Assembly (NCBI RefSeq): GCF_001044235.1
Contig: NZ_JYNL01000030.1
Span: forward strand, 232,020-296,019
Reading direction: 5' to 3'
DNA: 64,000 nucleotides
Origin: Mycolicibacterium chlorophenolicum
Lineage (GTDB): Bacteria; Actinomycetota; Actinomycetes; Mycobacteriales; Mycobacteriaceae
The first letter of the stretch is position 1. Each line of letters begins with the position of its first letter. Below, piece by piece: positions 1 to 12,300 of the stretch. Position numbers and translations under genes: made by a program. The notes under the pieces were generated by a model. It searched no databases. It was not told the origin of the DNA and saw nothing but the letters and a program-made list of their open reading frames with translations.

Positions 1-339
1 GACCGGTGCCCTCGATGATCTCGACCGGCACGGCGGTGCCGGCGGGCTGGATCTGTTGGGCGAAGCCGCCGTCGTGCTCGACGAACACCGTGCGCAGCGA
101 CTCGTGGCGGTCGACCACGTCGCCGAGCGCCCGGGTCAGCGCCACCACGTCGAGTTCCCCGTCGAGGGTGACCACCAGCGGGTAGTTGTAGGCGACCCCG
201 GTCTCGGGGAGCTGATCGAGGATCAGCATCCGTTCCTGCGCCGGGGACACCGGGACGACCTCGGGCCGAGGTCGAACGGTCAGTTCCGGTCGCCGGTCCG
301 CGGGTGTGTTCGCCGCACCCACGACGGCGGCCAATCCGG
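1..339 (-). other. NRPS module 7, start of condensation domain
   Basis: Downstream of the module 6 carrier a further C domain begins (VSPAQERMLILDQL and VVDRHESLRTVF). It is very close to the module 6 C domain and is cut by the window edge at FAQQIQPAG. A seventh module, or a terminal C domain, must therefore be encoded to the left of position 1. Confidence 0.85.
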
Positions 340-3300
340 CGACCGTCGGATTGTCGAACACATCGCGCAGCGACAGGCTCACCCCGAAAGCCGCCCGCAC
401 CTTGCCGATCAACCGGACACCGGCCAGCGAATGCCCGCCGAGGGCGAAGAAATCGGCGTCGATGTCGGCGATCTCGGCATCGAGCAGCGACCCGAAGAGC
501 TCACACATCCGGCGCTGGACATCGTCGGTGGGCGGTCGCCCCGTCACGCGGGTGCCAACGGAGTCCGGAAGTGCGCGTCTGTCGAGCTTCCCACTGGGCG
601 TCAGCGGGAAGGCCGCGAGCTCGATGAACTCCGACGGAACCATGTGGACGGGCAGACGACGCGCGACGTACTGGCGCAACGGGTCGTCGATCGGCTCCCC
701 ACTGGGCAGGTAGTAGGCGAGCAGTCGGTCGGCGCGCGCGATGACCCGCGCCGAGGCAACCGCCGGATGACCGCCGAGGACCGCTTCGATCTCCCCGGGT
801 TCGATCCGTACGCCGCGCAGCTTGATCTGGTCGTCGGTGCGGCCGAGGTAGTCGAGAACCACCGCGCCCGAGGGCGTCGACCGCCATCTGACCAGATCCC
901 CGGTGCGATACAACCGGCTTCCGCCGGCGCCGAACGGGTTGGCGACGAACCGTTCGGCGGTCAGGACGTGCCGGTTGAGGTAGCCGTCGGCGAGCTGGAC
1001 CCCACCGAGGTAGAGCTCCCCGGGGGTGCGGTCGGCAACCGGCGTGAGATGTTCGTCGAGCACGTAGGCGGTGACGTTCCACCCGGGTACACCGAGCGCC
1101 ACCGGGCCGCCGTCGGCGGTCCACCCCAGCACGTCGACGGAGGCCTCGGTCGGACCGTAGAGGTTGTGCAGCGGGGTGCCGGGGAAGGCGCGCGCGAACT
1201 GTCCGGCCAGCTCGGCGCTCAGCGCCTCGCCGCCCACTGTCACCCGGGTCAGCGAGTTGCAGGTCGCCGCGGCGGGTTCGTCGAGGAAGACCTCGAGCAT
1301 CGAGGGGACGAAATCGACGGCGGTGACCTGGTTTTCGGCGATGGTCTGCGCCAGATACTCCGGTTCCCGATGCCCGCCCGGGCGGGCGACGACCAGCGCG
1401 GCGCCGGTGCTCAGCGGCCAGAACACCTCCCACACCGAGGTGTCGAAACCGACGGGTGTCTTGACCAGCATGCGGTCGGACACTCCCAGCGGGTACGCGT
1501 GCTGCAGCCAGGCGATCCGGTTGACGATGCCGGCGTTCGGCACCGCGACTCCCTTCGGGGTGCCGGTCGACCCCGAGGTGTACAGGATGTACGCCCAGGA
1601 GGACGGGTCGATCTCGGGCAGCGGGCCAGGTGCTGTGTCCGCCCGGGCGCGCCGGACCTCGGCGGCGTCGTCGACGACGACGACCGGCCGCGCGTCCGTG
1701 ATCATGTGGTGGACACGTTCGCGCGGGTAATCGGTGTCCAGCGGGAGGAATGCCGCGCCCGACTTGGCGATGCCCACCAGCGCCACGATCAGCTCCACCG
1801 ACCGCGGCAGCGCGAGACCGACGATCGCCCCGGGTACCACGCCACGCCCGCCCAGGCGCGCCGCCCACCGGTCCGACCATGCGTCGAGTTCGGCATAGCT
1901 CAGTTCGTCGGCCCCGGACACCACGGCGAGGACGTGCGGGCTGCGGCGGGCCTGCGCCGACACCAACGCACCGAGGCTGGTCGGTGGCAGCGGGTGCGCG
2001 GTCGCGTTGCGTTCGACGAGCACCGAGTGTCGTTCTGCGGCGGTGAGAATCGGAAGATCGCGCACGTGCACCGCAGAGTCGGTGGCCGCCCCGACGCACA
2101 CCCGCACCAGCCGGTCGGTGATCTCACGCACCGTCTGCTCGTCGAAGAGATCCCTGCTGTACTCGGTGACCAGGTGCGCCGAACCCGATCCGGGCGCATC
2201 GACGAGGGTGAACCCGAGGTCGAACATGGCGCCGTCGGGCGGCAATTCGTGCCAGTCCGCGGGCAGGCCGAAGATCGACGGGTCGTCGTCGCGGCGGTGG
2301 AAGCCGACGAACACGTTGAACAGCGGGTTGCGGCCCGCCGCGCGGGTGGGGTTGAGGTCCTCGACGATGCGGTCGAACGGCACGGTGCTGTGGGCGAACG
2401 CAGCCAGGTCGGCGCTGCGGACCCGGTCGAGCAGCTCCGCGAAGTCGGGGTCGCCCGACAGGTCGGCGCGGAGCACCACGGTGTTGACGAACAAGCCCAC
2501 CACGTCGTCGAGCACCGACCCATCGCGGCCTGCCACCGGCGTACCCACCACGATGTCGGTGCCCGCCCCGAGCCGGTGCAGCAGCGCCGCGACGGCAGCG
2601 TGCAGCACCATCAGCATGCTCGCCTGGTGCCGGGCCGCCAGGGTGCGCAGCGCCGCCGCGGTGGCGGCGTCCAGGTCGACGCGGAGGGTGCCGCCGGCGC
2701 CACTCGGTGTGGCCGGCCGGGGCCGGTCGGTCGGCAGCGGCAGCTCGTGGGGAGCGCCACGCAGCGCCGCACGCCAAAACGCGAGCTGGCTGTCCTCGAT
2801 GTCGGTCAGCAGTTCGCGTTGCCAGAGTGCGTAGTCGGCGTACTGCACCGGCAGCGGTTCGGTCACCGGGGCCTGGCCGCGCCTGCGGGCGTGGTACGCC
2901 CGGTCCAGATCCGTCAGCAGCGGCGCATCGGACCATTCGTCGGTGGCGATGTGATGCAGCAGCAGCGCCACGGTGTGACGTTGCGGATCGTGGCGAAACA
3001 CGCTGACTCGCAACGGGATGCCTGATTGCAGATCGAACCGGTGGGCCACCGCCGTGGCCAGCTGCGTCTGCAGGTGCGCGTCATCGCAGTCGATGACGTC
3101 GATCGGGACGTTCACCCCGGGCGGCAGGATCTGCTGGGTGAAGCCGCCGTCGCCTTCGGGGAACATCGTGCGCAGCGACTCGTGGCGGTCCACCACGTCG
3201 CCGAGGGCTCGGCGCAGGGCGGGCAGATCGAGTGCGCCGTGCACGGTGACGGCCAGGGGATAGTTGTAGGCCACGCCCGACTCGCCGAGTCGGTCCATGA

Positions 3301-6300
3301 TGAGCATGCGTTCCTGCGCGGGGGACACCGGGATCACGTCGGGGCGCGGACGCGCCTGCAGGCCGGTCCGCTGCGTCGTCGCGGGCCGGCTCTCGAGCCT
3401 TTCGGCGAGTCGTGCGACCGTCGGGTGATCGAAGACGTCCCGCAGTGACAGCGTCGCGCCCAGCTCCGCCCGCACCCGGTTGATCAGCCGGATGCTCGAC
3501 AGCGAATGCCCGCCGAGTGCGAAGAAATCGGCGTCCACACCGGCCACCGTGGTCCCCAGCACCTCGCTGAACACCGCGCAGAGAACCTCCTCGACCGGTG
3601 AGCCGGGAGCGCGGCCCGCATCCTGGCCGGGGTCGGCGTCGACCTCCGGCAGCGCCCGCACGTCGAGCTTGCCGTTGTCGGTCACCGGCAGCTCGTCGAG
3701 CACACCGATGGCCGCCGGCACCATGTACGCCGGCAGCGACGCGCGCAGATCGGCGCGCACCCGGGCGGCCAGATCGCCGGTGTCGGTCTCGGGGTCGGTG
3801 GGCACGACGAAGGCCACCAGCCGGGGCGAGCCCGTCGGGTCGGGCCGGGTGATCACCGCCGCCTGCGCCACCTGCGGGTGCTCGACCAGAGCGGACTCGA
3901 TGTCACCGAGCTCGACGCGGTAGCCCCGGATCTTCACCTGGTCGTCCGAGCGGCCGCGGAAGTCGAGATTTCCGTCAGGGCGCCGGACGACGATGTCGCC
4001 GGTCCGGTACATCCGTGCGTCGAAGTCCGCGTCGGCGCCGCGGAACGGGTCGGCGACGAAGCGGCTCGCCGTCAGCGCCGGCTGCCCGAGATAGCCCTGC
4101 GCCAAGCCGGCGCCCCGGATGTAGAGCTCGCCGGCCACGCCGTCGGGGACCGGCCGCAGCGCGCGGTCGAGGATGTGGACGGTGGTGTTCCAGATGGGTT
4201 GCCCCACGGTCGGAGTGGGGCTCGAATCGGTACCTCCGCCGAGCGTGTTGATCGTGTACTCGGTCGGACCGTACAGGTTGTAGCCGGAGGTGTTCTCTCG
4301 CAGTCTGTTCCACACTGCCGTCGAGACCGCCTCCCCGCCCAGCAGCACCAGCAGGGGGGGATGCCCGGCGGGGTCGAGCAACCCCTGCTCGAACAGCAGT
4401 GCCGCGTAGGTGGGTGTCACGTTGACGACGTCGATCCGGTGACGGTGGCAATAGGCCACCAGCGCGTGGGCGTCCCGGCGCAGCGTCTCGTCGCAGATGT
4501 GCACTTCGTGGCCTTCGATCAGCCACAGCAGCTCTTCCCACGACATGTCGAAGGAGAACGACACCGTGTGCGCGACCCGGATCCGGCGTCCGCCGGCCTC
4601 GGCGATCGCCGGACCGAAGATCGCCTCCCGGTGGTTGAGGTGCATGTTGGTCAGCCCCCGGTGGGGGGTCACGACACCCTTGGGCCGGCCGGTGGACCCG
4701 GAGGTGTAGATGACGTAGGCCGTCTCGTCCGGATAGGGGGAGTAGCCATCCCAATCCGGCCGAGCGGCAGCACATTCGGAGGTGACGGCGTCGCCGTCGA
4801 GGAGCCACGACGGGCACGCCGACGGTGCCAGGCCGGTGATGCGGTCGGCGACCGCGGCGGTGGTGAGCACACAGGCGGGCTCGGCGTCGTTGAGCATCGC
4901 GGCGAGCCGGTCGTCGGGGTAGTCGAGTTCCAAGGGCAGGTAGGCCGCGCCGGCCCGCAGGACACCGAACAGTGCCACCACCGCCTCGATCGACCGGGGG
5001 ATGGCCAGCGCCACGATCGCACCGGAGCCGATGCCGCGGTTGCGCAGCACCCAGGCCAGCCGATTGATGCGTGCCTGCAGGTCGCGGTAGTCGACGCGCT
5101 CGTTTCCGCACACCAGGGCAGTCAGCTCCGCGCTGTGATCGGCGCGGTGGGCCAGCAGATCGGTGACCGTCGCCGGCGGCAGCTCGTGCCGGGTGGTTTC
5201 GTCTCGGGCCTCGAGGGCGGCGACCTCACGCGGCATCAGCACCGGCACGCCACCGAGGGGTTCGTGGGCCCCGGCGGCGGTCAGGTGAATCAGCAGGTGC
5301 TGCAACCGATCCAGCAGGCGGGCGGCGTGGTCGCGCTCCACCACGTCGGGCCGGTATTCGAGCTTGACCCACAACCGGCGTCCGGGCGAGGCCACCCATG
5401 TCAGCGGATAGTGCGAGGCGTCGATCGAATCGTGCCCGACGATGCCGTGCTCGGCCTCCATGTCGGTGAACGTGTCGTCCCCGAGGAAGTTCTGCAGCAC
5501 GTAGAGGCTGTCGAAAAGCGGGGTGGCGCCCGCGAAGGTGTCGTTGTCGGGGTTGGCCGCGGCCAGCGCGCGCAGGATGTCACCGAGACCGAGATACTCG
5601 TGATCCATCAGGACCAGGCGCGCAGACTGCACCGCGTGCAGGGTTTCGGAGAGCGTGTGGTCGGGCCGTAACCGGACCCGGGTCGGGACGGTGTTCAGGA
5701 ACAGCCCGATGACCTCGTCGATCCCGTCGATCTCGGTCGGTCGCCCCGCCACCGTGGTGCCGAGAACCACGTCGTCGCTGCCTGATTCGTAGCCGATCAC
5801 CATCGCCAGCGCCGTGGTGATCACCGCGTTCAGGGTGACTCCCCAGGCCTGTACCCGCGTGGTCAGTGCGGCGGTCTGCTCCTCGGTCAGGAAGAACTCG
5901 AGCCGCAGCGCGAGGGTCGGTTCGGTGCCGACGGCCGAGGGCACCAGCAGCGACGGCCCCGCAAGACCCGCGAGTGCGTCGGCCCACGCGGCCGCGGATT
6001 CGGATGTGTTGCGGCCGGCCAGCCATGTCAGGTAGTCGGTGAACTGTGCCGGGGCCGGGGGCACGTGCGCCGAGCCGCCCCGGCGGGCCGCGGTGTACTC
6101 GCCGAACAGTTCGCGGAGCAGGTGTTCGCGCGACCAGCCGTCCAGCAGCAGGAAGTGATAGCTGAAGATCAGTCGGTCAGCAGCGCCGGTGCGCACGACA
6201 GTGAAGCGGGCCAGCGGCGGTGCGGACAGGTCGAAGGTGCGTAACCGGTCGGCCTCGGTGATCCGGTCGAGTTCGGCGGCCATCGCAGTCTCGGGCCGGT

Positions 6301-9300
6301 CGCTGATGTCGACGACCTCGACCGTGACGGCCGGGTCGGCGGCCACGGCTGCCACCGGGTGCGGCACGCCATCGGCCCAGAAGCCGCACCGGAGAACCGG
6401 ATTGCGCCGCATCACCTGCGAGTACGCCGCTTCCAGCGCGGGCACGTCCACCGGCTCGGCGACGTCGAACACGTTCTGCACGATGTAGACCGCGGCCGGC
6501 GAGTAACTGGCCTGGAAGAAGACACCTTCCTGCAGGGGTGACAGCGGCCAGATCGTCTCCACCGGACCGGGCGCTGCCAGGACTGCGTCGATCTGCTTCT
6601 GGTCCAGCGAGACCAGCGGCAGATCCGACGGGGTCAGCGACGCCGCCGGGGCGCCCGTGCCGGCGTCGCCCATCTCCCGCAGAACGGCGGACCAGTGCGC
6701 GGCGAGGTCGCCGACCTCGTCCTCGGTCAGTTCGCCGTCGGCGTAGGTGAACACGGCGCGCAGGCGCGGTCCCTGTGGGGTGTCCTCGCAGTGTGCGTTG
6801 ATCTCCAGCAGGTAGGGCGTACCCAGGTCGGGGTCGGGATCGACGCGCAACGCCGCCGATTCCGGGGCCGTTCGCCAGTCGCCTTCCTCACCGCCGGCCG
6901 ACCGGCCGAGATAGTTGAACAGCAGTTGGGGCGCCGCCATTCTGGCGAGTGGGGCCGCGGTGCGCGGATTGCAGTAGCGCAGCAGACCGAATCCGACACC
7001 GCCGTCGGGGACGGCGCGCACCGTCTCCTTCACCTGTTTGAGAGAGCCGATCAGATCGTCGGCCGGGTTGCCACCGCCGAGGCGCACGGGCGCGAGGGCA
7101 GTGAACCACCCGACGGTGCGCGACAGATCCGTCTGGTCGCCCCAGCGGTCGCGGGCATGCCGTTCCAGGTCCAGCACCAACGGTGCGTCCGGTGCGCCAC
7201 CGCGCCCGGTCCGCCATCGGTTCACCGCGAGATACAGCGCGGTGAGCAGGGTCTCGGTCACGTCGGCATTGGCCGTCGCAGGCACGGTGGTGAGCAGCGG
7301 CACCGTCTCCTCGACGGTGAGCCGAATCTCGTGATCTCGCGTCGCGCCGACGGTCAGCCCCAGCGCGTTCGACTCGGCGACGAGCTCACCGCCCGGGGCC
7401 AGTGCGGAGCTCCAGAGCTCGAACTCGGCGAGGCGAGTGGCCTGCTGGGCGTTCTCGTTCACCATGCGCGCGTAACTGCGGTACGAGGTGGGCACCGGCG
7501 CCGCGATGGGGGACCTGCCGCCGGCGGCCTGGCGGCACGCTTCAGCCAGGTCGTCGATCAGGATGTTCCAGGACACCGCGTCGACGGCGAGATGGTGAAC
7601 CACCAGCAGCAGCCTGCCCCGCTGCGCCGAACCCCGGTCGAACCACACCGCCTGCAGCACCGAGCCGGCCTCCGGATCCAGCCGGTCGGCAGCCGCGTCG
7701 GACTCGCGCGCGATCACCTCTGCCAGTTCGGCGTCCGGTATACCGCCGACGTCCACCCGGGTCGCCGAAATCGGTGCCGCGGCAGTGGTTTCGAGCGACC
7801 AGAGGCTCGGGATCGGCCGCACCAGCCGTATCCGCAGCGCATCGTGGCGGCGCACCACCGCGTTCAGTGCCGCATCGAGGTGTTCCAGCGTCAGCCCCGC
7901 CGGGGTGTAGAGCAGGTCTGCCTGGTTGAACCGGTCGATACGGCCGCCGAGTTCTGCGAGTCGCAACACGATAGGCGTCGGCGGCACGTCACCGGGTTCG
8001 GCGTCGGCATGGGGTTCTGGTTCGCTTTCTTGGGCCGACGCGCGCGGCGGGGTCGCGAGCTCTGCCAGCGCGGCAGGTGTGCGCGCGGTGAAGACCTGCT
8101 GCGGGGTGAGCTGCAGACCCAGTCGCCGCGCCCGGTTGACCAGCTGGATGGCGACGATGCTGTCGCCGCCCACCACGAAGAAATCGTCGTCGACTCCGAC
8201 TGGTGCTCGCAGGATCTCACTGCACAACGCGGCGATCTGCTCCGCTGCGTCCCGGCCTGGTGCCGGTGCGCCGGACGGGGCAGGAGGCGCCGCGGACTCC
8301 GGCGCCGGCAGGGCCGCCCGATCGAGTTTGCCGTTGACCGTCAGCGGCAGGTGGTCGAGGACCACGAACGCGGTGGGCACCATGTAGTCCGGCAGTCGCT
8401 CGGTGAGCGCCCGCCGGATCTCGGCGACCTCGACACCGCTGCCGGAGACCAGATAGCCGACCAGCCTGGCCCGGCCGGAGTCGTCGACGAGCACCGAGGC
8501 GGCGGCGTTGTCGACCCCGTCGAGCGCGACGAGTGCGGACTCGACATCGCCGAGTTCGATGCGGTAGCCACGGATCTTGACCTGATGATCGGACCTGCCC
8601 TGGTAGATCAGATCCCCCGATTCGGTCCACATCGCGGTGTCCCCGCTGCGGTAGAGGCGCTCGCCTGCGGCGTCGAACGGGTTCGCCACGAATCGGCTGG
8701 CGGTCAGATCGGGCCGGCCCAGGTAACCGCGGGCGAGTTGTGCACCGGCGATGTACATTTCGCCGACCACGCCTGCCGGGACCGGTCGCAGGTTCCGATC
8801 CAGCAGATGGATCCGCAGACCCGGGATCGGGCCGCCGATCACGCTGTCGGCGCCGGGGTGTGCATCGGCGGCCGCCAGGGTGCGGTGCGACACGTGCACG
8901 CACGTCTCGGTGATGCCGTACATGTTGACCAGCATCGGGTTTCGTGGCTCGTGCCGGCCGTACCAGCCGGCCAGCCGTGAGGTGTCCAGCGCCTCGCCGC
9001 CGAACACGATGTATCGCAGTGCCAGGATCGGCCGCAACCGCCGATCCGCCTCGGCGAGCGGGTAGAACGCCGAGGGGGTCTGGCTGAGCACCGTGACACG
9101 CTCTGCTTCGAGCAACCGGACGAACCGGTCGGGATCCCGGGCGTCCGCGGAGTCGACGAGTACCAGCCGGCTGCCGTGCCACAGCGCGCCCCACAGCTCC
9201 CACACCGAGAAGTCGAAGGCTGCCGAATGGAACATGGTCCACACATCGTCTGCGCCGAGATCGAAAAGGTCTGCGGTGCTGTGGAACAGCGCGGCGACGT

Positions 9301-12300
9301 TGCGATGGGAGACGGCCACGCCCTTGGGAAGGCCGGTGGAGCCGGAGGTGTAGATGAGGTAGGCGGTGTGCTCGGGCAGCACGGCGATCGGCGCGGTGGT
9401 CGCCGATCCGCGGGGCTGCTCGGCGTCGGCGAGCAGGACCGTCGGCGCCGCCATCCGGGGCAATCGATCCGCGTCATCGGTGAGCACGCACACCGGCGCG
9501 CAGTCGGTGACGATGTGGTCCAGCCGCGCAGCAGGGGAGTCGAGGTCGAGCGGTACGTAAGCACCCCCTGCCTTGACCACACCGACGATGGCGACGATCA
9601 GCTCCAGCGACCTCGGCAGCGCGACCGCGACCCGCGACTCGGGCCCCACTCCCATGCCGGTCAGCGTCTGCGCCACCGCGCCCGCGCGGCGATCCAGTTC
9701 GGCGTAGGTCAGCGCCGTGGACCCGACAGTGATCGCGACGGCATCCGGTCGCTGCGCTGCCGTTCTCGAAAACACCTCTGCGAGAGTCGGAGTCGTCCTC
9801 TCGACGGTCGGTGACGCGGTGCCGAAGCGGAGCTCGTCGGTGCCGCGCACGTCGAGTCTGTCGACGGGTTCGTCGGGCTGGTGGGCGAACGTGGTCAGCA
9901 CCCGTTCGATCCTTTCGGCGTAGCGCGCGGCCTCGGCGTCGGAGACCACGGCGGTGTCGTACTTGATTTCCAGCGTCAGCCGTTCGCCGAGGTAGGCGAC
10001 GAGGGCGAGCGGATAGTGCGGGGCGTCGGTCCCGGTGAACCCGTCGTAGGTGAGCAGCTGCTCGCCGGCCGGGGAGTTCGCCGCCGGGAAGTTCTCGACG
10101 ACGACCATCGTGTCGAAGAACTCCCGCACCCCGGCCAGCCGGGCCAGCTCGGCCAGACCGAGGTGCTGCGCGTCCAGCACCCCGCTCTGCTGTTCCTGGA
10201 GTGCCCAGAACACCTCGGCGATCGAGCTGCCGGGTCGCCAGGACATCGGCACCGGGATGGTGTTGATGAGAAGTCCCACGACGGACTCCACACCGCCGAG
10301 GTCGGTGTCGCGGCCGGAGACCGTGGATCCGAACACCACCCGGGTGCGACCGAGCAGCCGGCCCAGCAGCAGGCCCCATGCCCCGTGCAGCGCAGTGGAC
10401 ATCGTGATGCCCTGGTCCCGGGTCAGTGTGATCAGCCGGGACGTCAGCCCGGCGGGCAGGTGACGGATCGCGCTGCGGTGCACACCGGCGCGGTGGTGGT
10501 CGGCGGTTCTCCCGTCGAACAGGGCGGTCGGTTCGACCCCGTCGAGCAATTCGGCCCAGGCGCGCCGGGCAGCGTCACGGTCCCTGCGTTGCAGTGATTC
10601 GGCGTGGTCGCGCAGCGTCGCGGGCGCCGGCGGCAGCGATCCGGGCTGTGCGTGCGCACCGTGGTACAGCGCGACGACGTCGGTGAAGATCAGCGGGTAG
10701 GACCAGCCGTCGGCGACGATGTGGTGCATCGTCTGGATCAAGCGGTGGTCGCGCGGGCCGACCGAAACCAGGGTGTAGCGCACCAGCGGCGGTTCGGCGA
10801 GATCAAACGGACGCGAAAGACGTTCGCGAGCAACGTCGTCCAGCGTTTCGGCAGCATCCTGCGGGTCGAGGCCGGACGCGTCGACGACGTCGAACTCCAT
10901 GGGTACCTCCGGCCGGATCACCTGCGCCACCCGGCCGTCGTCGAGTTCTGCGAAGCTCGCCCGCAGCGCCTGGTGTCGCCGCATCACCGCGTCGAGGGCC
11001 TGCCGCAGGCGCTCGGTGTCGATCGCTCCGGACAGCCGAGCGATCTGCTGCACGCGATAGGTGTCCACGCCTTCGCCGTACACGCTGTGGAAGAACATGC
11101 CCTGCTGCAGGGGCAGCAGGGGCAGCACATCTTCGACGTCGCCGGCACGCTGCAGCGTGTCGACGTCGCGCTGGGTGAGTTCCACCAGCGGGAAATCCGA
11201 CGGCGTGTGCCCGCTCAGCGCTGAGCACCGGGTCAGTGCACACAGCGCGTCGCGCCACCGGTCGGCCAGTGACTCGACGTCGGCGGCGTCGATCAGTCCT
11301 GCCGGCCAGGCCAGCGTGGCGCTGAGCGACGTGCCGTCGGGACGGTCCTCGGCGATCGCGTTGATCTCCAGCGCGACCGCCGGATTGGTGGCGTCGACGC
11401 CCTCGCGCAGCGCGCCGATTCCGGCCACCGGTGTCCAGTCCCGGCCACTGCCGCCGCTGAACCGACCCAGGTAGTTGAACAGGATCTGCGGCGCCGGACC
11501 CTGCAGCGACGGGTGGGCGCGGACGTGCCGCAGCACGCCGTAGCCCAGGCCGCGACGGGGGATCGCCCGCAATTGCTCCTTGACTGCTTTGGTCGCTGCG
11601 GCCAGCGCTTCACCGGCGTCGAGGACCTGGTCCCAGGACAGCGGGCCGGGATCGACGCGCACCGGGTAGATGGCGGTGAACCAGCCGACGGTGCGGGACA
11701 GATCGGGGTGTCCCGGCACGAGGTCGGCTTCCCGGCCGTGTCCCTCGAGGTTGATCAGTGCCGCGGTGCCTGCCTGCCGGCCCCGGTCGGCCCGCCACTG
11801 CGCCAGCGCCAGTGCCAGCGCGGTCAGCAACACATCGTTGACCCCGCCGTGTAACGCGGCCGGGATGGTCGACAGCAGCGCCGCGCTGATGTCGGACGGC
11901 AGTGAGAACGTCTGGCTGCGAACGGTTTCGGCCGTGTCGATCGCGGGGTCCGGCGCTCGGCCGCCCAAGGCGGGGTCCGGGGTGGCCAGCATGTCCGCCC
12001 AGTACGCCACCTCGTCGTCGAATCCGGTGGACGCACGCAGCGCCGCCGCCCAGGAGCGGAACGACGTCGCAACCTCGTCGACGCGGGCCGGCCGGCCGGC
12101 GGCCACCTCCGCCCAGGCTCGCGCCAAGTCCTCGCTGAGGATTCGCCACGACACACCGTCGATGACCAGGTGGTGGATGACGAGCAGCACCTGCCCGGTG
12201 ACGCCGGGCGTGTCGAACCACACGGCACGGACCATCCGCCCATCGGCCGGTGACAGCTCGGCGGCAGCCGCGGCAGTCGCGGCTTCGACGTCGTCTTCGC

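Noticed and set aside
56..3025. Long plus-strand open frame of 989 codons, and others such as 3878-5671 and 6695-8980
   Set aside because: They lie antisense to the NRPS, are rich in Arg/Gly/His/Val without any domain, and arise from the codon bias of the high-GC minus-strand gene.
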